A stretch of DNA of 64,000 nt from Taenia hydatigena (Eukaryota > Platyhelminthes > Cestoda > Cyclophyllidea > Taeniidae), in contig JADWOT020000005.1 in the NCBI GenBank assembly GCA_036345935.2, positions 18,268,369 to 18,332,368 on the forward strand. Reading direction: 5' to 3'. The notes below the pieces were generated by a model that did no database searches, was not told where the DNA came from, and saw only the letters and a list, made by a program, of their open reading frames with translations. Made by a program: the position numbers and the translations under genes. Each line of letters begins with the position of its first letter. Position 1 is the stretch's first letter. Of the stretch, positions 1-10,500 are shown piece after piece.

Positions 1-373
1 GCTAAAACAACGTAGAGAATCGCGCACTTAATTTGTCCAATAGAATGCATAGATATTTTAACAAAACTGTAGGCTGACTTAAGTGTTAGAGACATCACGA
101 GGTTATCTGTGCATAAAAGTGGGATGTAAGAATTTGATGTTAGCCTAAAAGCTGACAGACTGCATTTCAAAGCCTTCCATGAATTGAAACATGTATTCGA
201 TTACACATGCAGACAGAGTTAAAAGGGATAAGTACAACAGGAAGTTCAAATACTATTAAAGATGAATTAAAGGTTGCGTACGGGACAAAAATGGCTTGAT
301 TTTATTCTGGCTTTGAATAGAAAGCCTAGAAGTAGTAAGTGTTTGAGATGTGTACTATAAAACGAACCCTCAC

Positions 374-1585
374 TTGTGCTTTGATGGCGCCCCATCGTGA
401 AAATCCGCTTCGAAGAAGAATGATAAAGTCGGATATTTCGTGCGGTATCTCGTGAATTAGTAGACACGACGTAGCTATCAACCCACACTGAAATGCAGCA
501 AAAAAGACAAAAATTCAAAAATTTTCAAATAAATTTTTGTTAGTTCGCAAACGGGTTATTGTGACAGAAACCGAGATACACGCAGCAATAAGATGTCAAA
601 ATGTATGAAAACCTCATTTCAAACGTAAGACTAGGTTTTCCGCAATTATTGCTTTAATTTCTTCAGCCTCAACAGCCTTATTAAAATAAACTTACACATC
701 ATGAAACAATGCACTTAAATTACTTCCTGATTGATATTAACTGGTTCTGTATTTAAGTTGGGGACAAACCTTTGGGGATCTTTCAAATTATGCCTTTAGT
801 TCAAATTACAACAGTATCTCAAAATACGATTCAAAGGTAGTTTATGTAATTCTTAAGGGATCACATTGCCCAAACCATCACAAAACTTATTTAATACATA
901 GCTGCCTTTGGGCCAAAAACGCCAACTTATAGTTTACAAAGCATCAAATTATCATAGAATTTTACATATGGAAATTAATTCAGACAATATCTTACGCGGA
1001 TTGAGACGGAGTAACTAGCTCCCAATGAAAGCCCGTGAGAAAAGTTATCAATTGAATTTGCAAGAAGATTTAAATATCCAACGGCCTAAACCATGAAACA
1101 ATAATTGGCCGAACCCGTGGAAGAGAGAGTCCAATTTCCGATTTTATTAAAGAAGGATCCTTTGTTTTTGATTCACCTAATAAATTGCTGGTTTTCAAAG
1201 GCTTTACGCACAAAAGTTTATTTAAGATAACAAATACTTGCACATTCTCGTTAAAGCCAGTGATCATTTCTGTTGCAAAAAATAGTAAAATGCCAGTAAG
1301 TGTCGCAAGAGCCCAAGCGCTGCTATTAAGTAAAAGATTGTCAACAGATTCTGGAAGCAAATGAAGAAAGACTTCGCCCAAAAGGCTGCCAGTAGCAAAA
1401 CATAGCCACCGATTTATTGCTATTTCCATGGTCAATATAAAATCCTCACAGTTCATACCAACTTCGTTCAAGCAAAGTTTGCTTGAGGTATCCAAAATAA
1501 GTGCAGGAAAAATTCCGCTGCTTCCAACTGCCATAGCCGATAGGGTGGATATCGCCACCTCATGGAAATTTGGAAACCCAACCAT
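374..1585 (-). CDS. SLC39A13: ZIP13-type zinc transporter (SLC39A13-like), 3'-truncated by window edge
   Basis: ZIP-family zinc transporter; ZIP13 relatives move zinc from secretory-pathway or vesicle lumen to cytosol. Three minus-strand exons are seen in coding order: 1585-1238, 1085-996 and 487-374, all joined in phase 0 at good donors (GTATTT, GTAAGA, GTGAGG). Exon 1 holds three likely membrane helices and the family signature FATGSLLGEVFLHLLPES. Exon 2 reads GYLNLLANSIDNFSHG, the ZIP13 form of the TM4 metal site. Exon 3 holds HEIPHE followed by DFIILLRSGFSRW, the TM5 metal site. Both intramembrane metal-binding motifs are intact. The C-terminal helices were not found between 1 and 373 and are presumably beyond the left edge. 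The ATG at 1585 is the first usable start seen; an upstream exon with a signal peptide is possible. ZIP7 is the main alternative, but DNF.HG with HEIPHE and the LLPE motif fit ZIP13 better. Confidence 0.87.
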
Positions 1586-1999
1586 TTCAACGCTTTCGAA
1601 CTTTAAGGAGCATGTAACCTTGAGTAAGTGTTAGGTCGATTGAAATGGGTATTATAAACAAGTGCATTGTCTCCTGCTACGTTACGAAACCGTTCTATTC
1701 AAGTCACACATTTTCAAAACGCATGCCGTTAATTCATTTATTTGCAAAAATTGCAAGTTTGTGCAGTTACATGATTTCTAGGATATTTGAGGTAGTTTTC
1801 ACCCACTCCCACTAACAAGTTAGTTGTCATATGTGTATTTATAACAAAAATAGAAATAAGTGCAATTATTTCAATTCAGCTAATCTTAAATGATTACTAA
1901 TTTATGAAGCCTTAATCCATTTTTTGTGGGTCACCCGTCTTTCCTGCAGTGAATGTGATAATTGTAATGATTTTTTGCAATAATGACTGGTAAAATGAG
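1586..1999. other. Upstream region of the ZIP13-like gene, no gene seen
   Basis: AT-rich sequence between the ZIP13-like start codon and a solo LTR. No coding exon, RNA gene or clear core promoter motif was recognised. It should contain the 5' UTR and promoter of the minus-strand transporter gene. Confidence 0.4.
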
Positions 2000-2185
2000 T
2001 GTAGTACTTTGTTTGTTGAAACTGCCTGTTTAGGTCAAGGTCACAGAGGTGGCCGTACTGCCCTAGCTGCGTGGGCTTGCCTCCGGGCCATGTCAGCAGT
2101 CTATTTCTCTCTGTGCGTTGAATATATATATTCTACTCTAGTATTCTGCCTTCTTTTGCCTTCGAGGAAGCCTCGGGACGCTACA
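2000..2185 (+). mobile_element. Solo LTR of a TRIM-like element, 5-bp target duplication
   Basis: A 186-bp copy of the LTR that also bounds the complete elements at 6018-6912 and 30448-31338. It begins TGTAGTAC and ends GACGCTACA (TG...CA ends). It is flanked by perfect direct repeats ATGAG at 1995-1999 and 2186-2190. It carries the family's TATATATA stretch and the segment CCTCGGGACGCTACA. The solo state points to LTR-LTR recombination after insertion. Confidence 0.85.
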
Positions 2186-2269
2186 ATGAGCAGTTTAAGA
2201 AACGTTTCCACATTTAGTAAAATGGCGCATTGAACATTCACCGGCAATGCCTCAGCCTACTTAATTCAT

Positions 2270-2435
2270 TACTCAAAGGACTAGTTTGATAGTAGGGTCA
2301 GTTACGTCCTTTTGGCGCACATAATGGTTGAGGATTCGTCAACATGGTCCAAAGGCCGTGGGGGCGGGTGTGATTACAATGGTAATGCCCCCTAGTGGCT
2401 GCGTAACCAAAACGAAGCTAAACAAACAATCGAGA
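2270..2435 (-). mobile_element. Degraded inverted TRIM LTR fragment
   Basis: Weak but ordered similarity to the inverted LTRs further right: AACATGGTCCAAAGGCC here against GGCATGGCCCAGAGGCC at 37501-37522, then GTAACCAAAAC and an AAACAAAC stretch at the outer end. No clean termini or target duplication. The DNA from here to UFC1 (about 2436-3650) shows no coding exon or recognisable element. Confidence 0.35.
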
Positions 2436-3652
2436 CGTTCCACGACTACTCCATTTGAAATGTGAAAGCGCGACCACTTCCCTCATGTTTCGAATATTTG
2501 CACTGAGAAGGCGTGTTTGCAATAACCATGACGCGTTCCCAACATGTTTATGCTGAGGTAGTGACTCCAAGGGCTCCAGGAGGATGGTACCTTTAAGCTC
2601 CTCCTTGATCTATGCTATCGGTTACAGGGTTCGCCCTGCAAACCTGTACCTAAATGGACTACTCAACTAAATATGGCTCCCTCATCCTTCCCCGAAGTCA
2701 ATAAAAAGGCTGGCTGTGTGCCAGAGAGTACATTAATAGCAAACAGAAGGGCTGAGTGGGTTCTGGCGCGGCTCACGAGTCAACGCATCACTTAATTATG
2801 TCAAAAAACACAATCCCTCAGTGGTTACAGATTGGCCCCATAGCATCATATCTACATTGCAGCAATCCCGTTTAAAAATGACTTCCGCGCCAAGTCCACA
2901 ATAAGAACATTAAGACCAGCGACTCGTAACGCCGCTAACCTCGAATTAAAACCCCCACTAAACTCGCAATCGATCGTATTTGATAACGAATAGGCAGGTC
3001 TGTAGAGTACGGTGCGTTACTTTAAAAACAGACGTGATTTATGTAGAAATGGAGCGTGACATCTAAAGACACTAGAAAAGCTTCTTCCGTTAGGACCCCA
3101 CTGTTGAATTAGCGATGAGCTGTGAAAGCGCGGTGCAGATGACTGGTGTCACATTATTTTAAAAGGGGAACTACTCATCCATCGGTTTCTGGCGTTCCAC
3201 TGATCAACCGGTAAACAGGAATACCTACATTATGCACAACTTCAAATAGATCATTTCCACAAATAAGCTAGCCTGTGGTAGCAAAATTCAGAAGATAATC
3301 TGAACACAAAGTGATCCTAAACCGGCGATGGTAAGTCGTCGTAAGCAGGAAAAAACACCCAAATTAAGGTGGCAGAGTCAACTAAGAGTAGTGCTTCAGT
3401 CGAATACGCGCATACATAAAATACCCGCGAAAGGCAATTAAATTGCATCGAGCAATTTGCTGAATGCTAAAAATAATAACATAAACTTGCTATAGCGCGA
3501 CGACAAAGATTCAAGTAATGCTTGTCAAAGAAAAAGTAAATAAATGCCTCGAACCAAAACACTAATACTTCCAAAACCACGTCAATATTCGTCCATTATT
3601 TTCACAAAATGTAGCCTCGAAGAAAAGTCAAAGAAAATGTACAAAGATGGAA

Positions 3653-4195
3653 TTATTCATCCTCGGGATGTTTAATCAATCCTTTGCTGATCAAATCAGG
3701 AACTTCAACTGCAAGCCATGGGCCGAGGCCCAGAGCAAGAGCATGTGCAATACCGAATTTGGGGACATTTCGGGTCCACAGAGGTTTGAAGTGATCAGTA
3801 AGGCAAATCTTTCCACCACGATACATCTTCGCAGTTTTTCCGTCCAATTCTGGCAAAATTATCTCTGGATTGGATGCAGGATAAGAAACCGGGATATCAA
3901 AGCAGACATCAAACTCATATTTTCGCATTTCATGAATGTACCTAAAAAACAAAGGTATCAATAAGCAAAACTAGATGTTGACAAACCAACATTTTCCTAA
4001 CCACCGCGTCCCGTTTGCGTTGGATTCAATCTGGAACCAGTGATTATCATTTTCTTTATTATGTTCCACATATTTTATCAAAGAAGTATACTCCTCCTTT
4101 AAACGTGTAACCCACTCATCTCCATCGCGCGGACCAGCCCTTGTTTTGAGGAGGGGAATAGCTGCCAACGTCTTCTTCAACCCTTCATTCGACAT
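3653..4195 (-). CDS. UFC1: UFM1-conjugating enzyme 1 (UFC1)
   Basis: E2 enzyme that accepts UFM1 from UBA5 and passes it to targets with the UFL1 ligase complex; ufmylation acts largely at the ER and ribosome. Two exons, 4195-3987 and 3941-3653, are joined across a 45-nt intron in phase 2. The total is 498 nt, or 165 residues, against about 167 in the human protein. Exon 1 shows the family segment [20 protein letters not shown]. Exon 2 shows [30 protein letters not shown] and [14 protein letters not shown]. The catalytic cysteine (in [10 protein letters not shown]) falls at residue 116, the same number as in human UFC1. The start at 4195 gives an N-terminus collinear with the human one. The junction recreates the Trp-Tyr pair of GKCWY. 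Nothing is broken. Confidence 0.96.
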
Positions 4196-4464
4196 CCCAA
4201 CGCGAAACAGCAGCAACGGGAACACGCTCCGACAATTATTGGCAGATAAAGTTACTTTACTGAAGCGCCGTCATTTTTGGTAAATAAAAACATTCAAGAT
4301 GAGGCATAAATCTGATTTATGTATCCATAAAACGATTCAAACTCACACATGAATTAAAGCCTTTGAGCTTGTAGCCTTAAAACTAACAGGGACATGTACT
4401 ACGAATTATTTAAAAGGGGCAATATTTGTCAATGAAGAGAAATTGCATTTTAAATTAGCTCCCT

Positions 4465-5460
4465 GTAGCACTCTAGAGCTTCTCGGACGGCTAAGAAAGG
4501 AATACAATTAAGCTGAGCACACTTATTTTCAATATACAGAAGGGACTGGGGCTGCCGAAACTATTCCACCCGGAACCAGGTGACCTTTCAACAAATTTGG
4601 CGTGTTACATTATCCTTTTTCTCTTTTAAGCTTCGTTCCCGATGCCTTACTGTTCAATGACCCAAGTCGGTCATCGCAATATAATCAGTGTTAATTTACA
4701 ACACCCATGCGCAATCGCGCCAGTCATCGAATTTCTGACCATCTGAGACGATAACTTACGGCAATGTCTCTGTCGCCGTTTAGCGAATAATTGATTGTGC
4801 AGTATCGCTTTGTGCAAGGACTACGCTTACGCACGAGTTGTTGTGTTGGCTTCCATACGCGTCCCAAGATATGCGTGGAGCATTGGCATAAAACCAGGCT
4901 TGTGCAAAGGCAAGCAGGATTTTTTACAAGTCCGTACGATTAGGCTTTTGCCTCTTCTCGTTTTTAACACGTTTTGCTTACTTTATACCTACGCAGTCAT
5001 ATTTCTTTTGGATTCTGTTTAGCTGATATCGAGCTGGTAGGCTTATCACAAGTTCAGAGGCCAGATGTCTTTGCACAGATACGGAAAGGAAAGTCAACAG
5101 CTAAAATAGTTTAAGTAATTCATGCCCAGTCGCTTTAGTTATGGATGCTCTTTTTGTAGTGGTTGCTAAAAGTGAGATTCACTCGTAGCCCTTTTGTTTA
5201 AGGTAGTCACTGATTCCCACTTTTGTTGCATATGCACTTCTTCTGTTCTTCTGAGTTTGTCATCCACCACTTAAGCAAAGTAAAAATGCTCTTTAAGATC
5301 GAATCCGCTTACCAATGCTACCGATGTGACACAACTAGACTTATACTAGTACGAATAAAGGCAACATAATAATTGTGCAGATTATGTGACTATTGACATG
5401 GCCCAAACGTCAGTTTACACGACAGGGGTACAACAGCGGAGACACTATTCATCCCCTCTC
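4465..5460 (-). mobile_element. Old, degraded inverted TRIM-like element
   Basis: Several pieces lie in the order expected of an inverted element. An LTR-like left end begins near 4465 (GTAGCACTCTAGAGCTTCTC). An internal piece at about 4660-4745 matches the inverted internal regions at 31470-31545 and 36850-36930 (ATAATCAGTGTTAATTT, CAACACCCATG). A 5'-internal piece at 5225-5325 includes GCACTTCTTCTGTTC and a decayed primer-binding site (TACCAATGCTACC). A right LTR-like stretch at about 5390-5430 includes TTGACATGGCCCAAACG. All parts are highly diverged and the borders are approximate. Confidence 0.5.
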
Positions 5461-5500
5461 TAAAGTTATTGAGCCAAAAATCAATGAACTATACTATGGT

Positions 5501-5687
5501 TGCAATACTTTGTTTGCTAAGAAGGCCGGTTTCGGTTTTCGGACACCTTGTTGATCATACTGCTTTAGCTCCATGGGCTGGTCTTCGGGCCAAGCCAGCA
5601 GCCTTATTTCCTCTGTTTATTGAATACATATATTCTGCTTCAGGAATACGCCCTCGTTTGCCTTCAAGAAAGCCTCGAGATTCTGCA
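5501..5687 (+). mobile_element. Diverged solo LTR of the TRIM-like family
   Basis: Similar in length and order to the 2000-2185 LTR: TGCAATACTTTGTTTG start, GGTTTCGGT, GCTCCATGGGCTGG, TTCGGGCCAAGCCAGCAG, AAGCCTCGAGATTCTGCA end. It is more diverged than the other solo LTRs. The flanking pentamers (ATGGT and ATAAT) match only partly, so it is probably an old insertion. Confidence 0.6.
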
Positions 5688-5847
5688 ATAATGTCTCAAA
5701 TTTACCCTAAGACCTGCGAAAACCCCAATAGATGGATGGAACAATGCACCGTTCTGCCCTAGATTTCAAGCGCTTCCATCCTTAAGACTGACTTGATCGG
5801 GAGGTATAGAGACCATTAAAGTCCACGATCTATAACAGATAGGCTAC

Positions 5848-6933
5848 TGTAGCATCTCGAGGCTCCCTCGAAGGCAAAAGAAGGCAGAATGCTAGGGTAT
5901 AATATATATATTCAACGGACAGAGGGAAGTAGGCTGCTGGCATGGACCGAAGGCCACCCTATGCAGCTAGGGCACTACAGCCACCTCTGTCACCTTGACC
6001 GAAACCGGTAGTTCCAATGTAGTGCTTTATCTGTTTGTGCTGCCGATTTCTGTCAAGGTCACAGAGGCGGCCATATTGCCCTAGCTGCGTGGGCTGGCCT
6101 CCGGGCCATGTCAGCAGTCTATTTCCCTCTGTCCGGTGAATATATATATTCTACCCTGCCACTTTGCCTTCGTTTGCCTTAAGGGAGCCTCGGGACGCTA
6201 CATTGGTGGCAGCGGAAAGCGGATCCGACTCTATAGGGTTACTATCCCGATCTCTACCACCTGCGGCATGTTGCAGTGGTGCGAAAGAAGTGCATGTGCT
6301 ACGGATGAGCCACAAACGACGTCCACCTCCGGCATTTACCCCTTCTCCGTGTTCTACAAGAAAGCTATCAACAACTGAAGCGACAATAGTCATGGACCAC
6401 CTGGGAAGTTTCGTTTCGAAGATTATCCCTATTATACTTGCTTAAGGAGAATGGCGTGCTAACGCCCCCCTACGGACATACTGATGGTCGGCAGAACCAC
6501 TTATTCCGAATTTTGTTTCCAAGCTAGACGAAACTCGAAATGCAATGCACTGTCAAGAGGGATTACTGACGTTGGTGTCAAGCATCGCCTCAATCGCGTG
6601 GAATGTCGGCGACTGGCATGGTTAGCTCGTGGGTTCCTGTTGCAGCACTGAGTATGTTGTGATGGCTGACACGGGAGGTGTACCAAGGGGCGCGTCGGAG
6701 GCGACGCTCGAAAGAGGAGAGGGGCAATGTAGCGCTTTATCTGTTTGTGCTGCCGATTTCTGTCAAGGTCACAGAGGCGGCCATATTGCCCTAGCTGCGT
6801 GGGCTGGCCTCCGGGCCATGTCAGCAGTACATTTCCCTCTGTCCGGTGAATATATATATTCTACCCTGCCACTTTGCCTTCGTTTGCCTTAAGGTAGCCT
6901 CGGGACGCTACATCTAACAATCAAAGTACTGCA
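5848..6933 (-). mobile_element. Older inverted solo LTR, interrupted by a complete TRIM
   Basis: An inverted LTR starts at 5848 (TGTAGCATCTCGAGGC) and stops abruptly at 6017, inside GTAGTTCCAA. The missing outer end, CAATCAAAGTACTGCA, is found at 6918-6933, directly after the complete element 6018-6912. Together the two parts make one normal-length inverted LTR. The tetramer CTAC flanks it on both sides (5844-5847 and 6934-6937), which may be the remnant of its own target duplication. Confidence 0.75.
6018..6912 (+). mobile_element. Complete TRIM-like LTR element (895 bp), nested in an older LTR
   Basis: Two 185-bp LTRs, 6018-6202 and 6728-6912, both TGTAG...GCTACA, enclose about 525 bp of internal DNA. 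A primer-binding-site-like TTGGTGGCAGCGGAAAGC follows the 5' LTR at 6203. A purine-rich tract GAAAGAGGAGAGGGGCAA ends at 6727 just before the 3' LTR. Flanking pentamers TCCAA (6013-6017) and TCTAA (6913-6917) match at four of five bases. No reverse transcriptase, integrase or gag is present, so movement would need proteins supplied in trans. The size and organisation match the taeniid Ta-TRIM class; the family name is an inference from memory. The element ends about 600 bp upstream of SMU1. Confidence 0.88.
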
Positions 6934-6937
6934 CTAC

Positions 6938-7506
6938 GACTTGGGGATCAGTGACATCCGCCCAGCCACGATGGTAGCGAGGAGATTTTTGCATGAAACA
7001 CTAATTTGAGGAGGTCCAAATTATGAAAATTTAACATGCGTTAACAAAAATGAACCCCCATTATATGAACCTTAATATGCCTGTGCCCTTGACCGCACGG
7101 AAGATTCTTTCCCCGAATGTAGCAATTTAGGACCTCGGAACGGTTAACGTAAAAATCTTTTGAGTCTCGGTGTATTTATCTGAGATTACAATATTATGTC
7201 ATACATTCCTAAATGTAGATTTAGCTACTCTTAGTTGGTTTAAAACGTTCGACTCAGTCTGTTTATGGGTACAATGGCTATTCTTCATTTGCGTAACTAA
7301 TTCTGCCACTAAGTTACCTTGCTTGGTCTGGATTTTTCTAAAGGTTGCACCTTAGCAGATATTTTTTTTCTACAAATGGTGGCGAAAACCCCCATTACAC
7401 TATTATTTTTTTCAAAGAAATTTTGAAGTGTCTTTTACTACTCATCTAAAAAGAGCCAGCTTTAATCCTCTAATAAGTGTGCACTGGCTGTGCTTTAGTC
7501 CTGCAG
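6938..7506. other. SMU1 upstream region
   Basis: AT-rich sequence between the TRIM insertion and the SMU1 start codon, with no second gene. No TATA box at a convincing distance was recognised. It should contain the SMU1 promoter and 5' UTR, with the TRIM 3' LTR ending close upstream. Confidence 0.4.
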
Positions 7507-10500
7507 ATGTCGATCGAGTTGGAATCTGCTGAGTAGTGTTTTCACATTTTCTAGCGATTTTTAGTGTGGTCCGGCTTATCGAACAATACTTAAAGGAGAA
7601 TAACCTCTTACGTACTTTGCAAGTGCTCCAGGTAGGTGAATTGCAATTAATTTATTTTTCAGTAGGAAGAAACTGGTGTCACACTTAATACTGTCGATTC
7701 TGTTGAAAGCTTCATGAATGAAATCACGAGCGGTCATTGGGATACTGTTCTCAAAGTTGTACAGAATTTGAAGCTTTCGGACCACAAACTTATGGACCTC
7801 TACGAACAGGTACACCCTTCGAATCCCTATTTATCTCAACATTTTTTCTTGAAGATTGTCATCGAGCTGGTAGAGCTGCGAGAGCTGGGCGCAGCTCGAA
7901 CGCTCCTCCGTCAAACGGATCCCATGGTTCTACTCAAACAGAATCACCCAGATCGCTACCTACATTTGGAAAACCTCTTAGCCAGATCCTACTTCGACCC
8001 CCGTGAAGCTTATCTCGAGGGTCAGTCCCGTGAAAAACGGCGTCAGGCGATTGCCTCTGCACTATCTGGTGAAGTCAGCGTAGTGCCACCCTCAAGACTG
8101 CTGGCCCTGTTGAGTCAGGCACTAAAATGGCAGCAGCACCAAGGTCTCCTTCCCCCCGGAACGGCCATCGACGTCTTTCGCGGTAAGGCGGCCGTTCGCG
8201 AGCAAGAGGAAGAGAAACCACCCACACAGCTTTCGGCAACAATAAAGGTTTGCTTTGCGATCCACTCAAGTTCAACTAATGAGACGAACTGTTTAGTTGG
8301 GTCAAAAGACACACGTTGAATGCGCAAAGTTCAGTCCGGATGGGCAGTATCTAGTGACAGGATCTGTGGATGGTTTTATTGAAGTGTGGAATTTTATCAC
8401 GGGCAAGTTGAGAAAGGATCTTAAGTATCAAGCGCAGGTATGTCCATTTTGTTTGGTATTTTGCCATTTTTCGTCGATCTGGCGGACATCTTCTGTAACA
8501 TTTTGGGTTCATTTATGAATAATTTTAAGCACACATACATTACTCGCCACTCGCATTCTCGATCGTGCAGTTTTAGTAGCTCTAGCACCAAATAGCGAAG
8601 CTTATGGAGTTTAGATATAGAATTGGAACCCCAGCACACAGGACAGTTTTCATTAGTCCAAAACTAAAATGTAGGTCCAGCAGCATTTGCATTGACTCAT
8701 TTAGCAAAAGCGGTATTGTCACAATTGTATATCAAAGTAAAACGAGCCAGCTTAACTAACTTCCCTGCGATTGTCTGCTAAACTGTCAGGTTATGGACCG
8801 GCGGTTCTAAGTGGCTTTTTAAAATGAAGCAATGCAATGTATATTTTCATATCAAAAGCTCTTGATTGCTTCTTTTTTACTCCGGCACTTTTATGCCCAT
8901 TTAACAACAGCATTTCGTGATGGTGAACGGAGTTGTGTCGTGTTTATTTCATCCCGAAGTCTAAGGGATGAAATATTTTACCTTGCTCATATTCTTTTGA
9001 ACCAAAACAGCGTCTTTTTGCAACGAGTAGTTTAAATTAGAACGGGTGCTAAATAGACTATCGAACTGAATTGTTTTGCTTTTGTAGTATGTATGTGGAC
9101 AGCGGGCTCCACCAAGGTAAAAGGCTATAGCATATTTTGACCATTTAAGAGGTGGAGGTACTTTCTCTAAAGAGAAAGTTCTACGGTAGATCGGACGTTG
9201 CTGTTTTGCGTTAGCGCTCAAGGAGCATAAAAGTGAAGACTTCTTTGGAAGCCAAACACCTTTTTGCGATTATTTACTAGCTTTCTGAAACTCGGAACAT
9301 AGACGTTTTATGGGCATCAAATCAACGCTTTGACATTGACTAAGGCGTGGCATTCAACTACTCTGTCTATTTGCTGTTTGTGATAGGAGAACTTCATGAT
9401 GATGGACGCAGCGGTGCTGTGTTTGGCCTTCAGCCGCGATTCCGAACTGCTCGCCTCGGGTTCACTGGACGGCAAGGTGAAAGTGTGGCGCATCCAATCG
9501 GGCCAATGTCTTCGCCGCTTTGAGAAAGCGCACACAAAAGGCGTCACCGCTGCCCACTTCTCCATGGACAATGTCCACCTCCTCACTGCTAGTTATGATC
9601 ACACCATTCGGTCAGTTTGCTGTGTTTCCGGTTCGGTATACTAGCTGCGGTGTCTGATTCTAGGTTTCATTCTAGCTTTTATTCTAGCTGAATTGAACTT
9701 TTGTTAGTAGCATTTTCACTGATTCTCTTTGCGTGTTTTCGAACGTTATATGTTCGGTCTTAGCTGTCTTATCACTTCGAGCAAATTATAGTAATTGCAT
9801 CCGAAAATAATGCAGCTAGCGTAAGTCTTGGTCGTACGATAGCTGATCACTTATCTTGATTCTTTATCAGGTTATTATGCGGCATTTGATCGATGCTAGA
9901 TTTACTTTTTTTCTCAAGCAAAACGTCCTATTACTAAGCGTTTGCACCTAAAGTACCGGTACGAGTCATTTTTAGCGATGTACTAAGTTTAGCTAGTCAA
10001 TTAGATGGCATAGCTAATTTGCTATCCAATTTTTGCTGCTTTGATTCCTCAATTTGGTGGATAGATGTATAATTATCCAATTCACTCAGAAGGTTGTCCT
10101 TATGAGATAACTGAGTGTGAAGTGTGCAGATTTGAGCCAATGGTCATAATGTTATTGCCTCAAAAATTGCAATGATTTGCGCCCCAAATGTCGATATCCA
10201 TCAACTATCATTATAAGTTGAGGCTGATTTATAGTCATAACTGAGGTGCGTTACTCGATCCTTGGTCGCATTTTAGCACGCTTTTAGTATTCCATTCACC
10301 CAGCAAATGTCCACTCATGACTGCAAATTCCTGTTTTTGTCTTCAGCGAAACCTGTTGCGATTACAAAACTTTTGTGCTCCGTTTGCTTACCCATACATG
10401 TAGGTGATAAAGTGATTTGCATCGAGATTTTATTTGTAGATTGCAGAATTCAAGCTCACGCTTGTAGGGATTCAGCTCATGAAAGTGTCTACGTTTAGTC

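Noticed and set aside
6164..6892. Open frames inside the TRIM element as host genes
   Set aside because: They lie within a repeat with LTRs and target duplication, and the same frames recur in other copies. They are treated as element sequence, not host genes.
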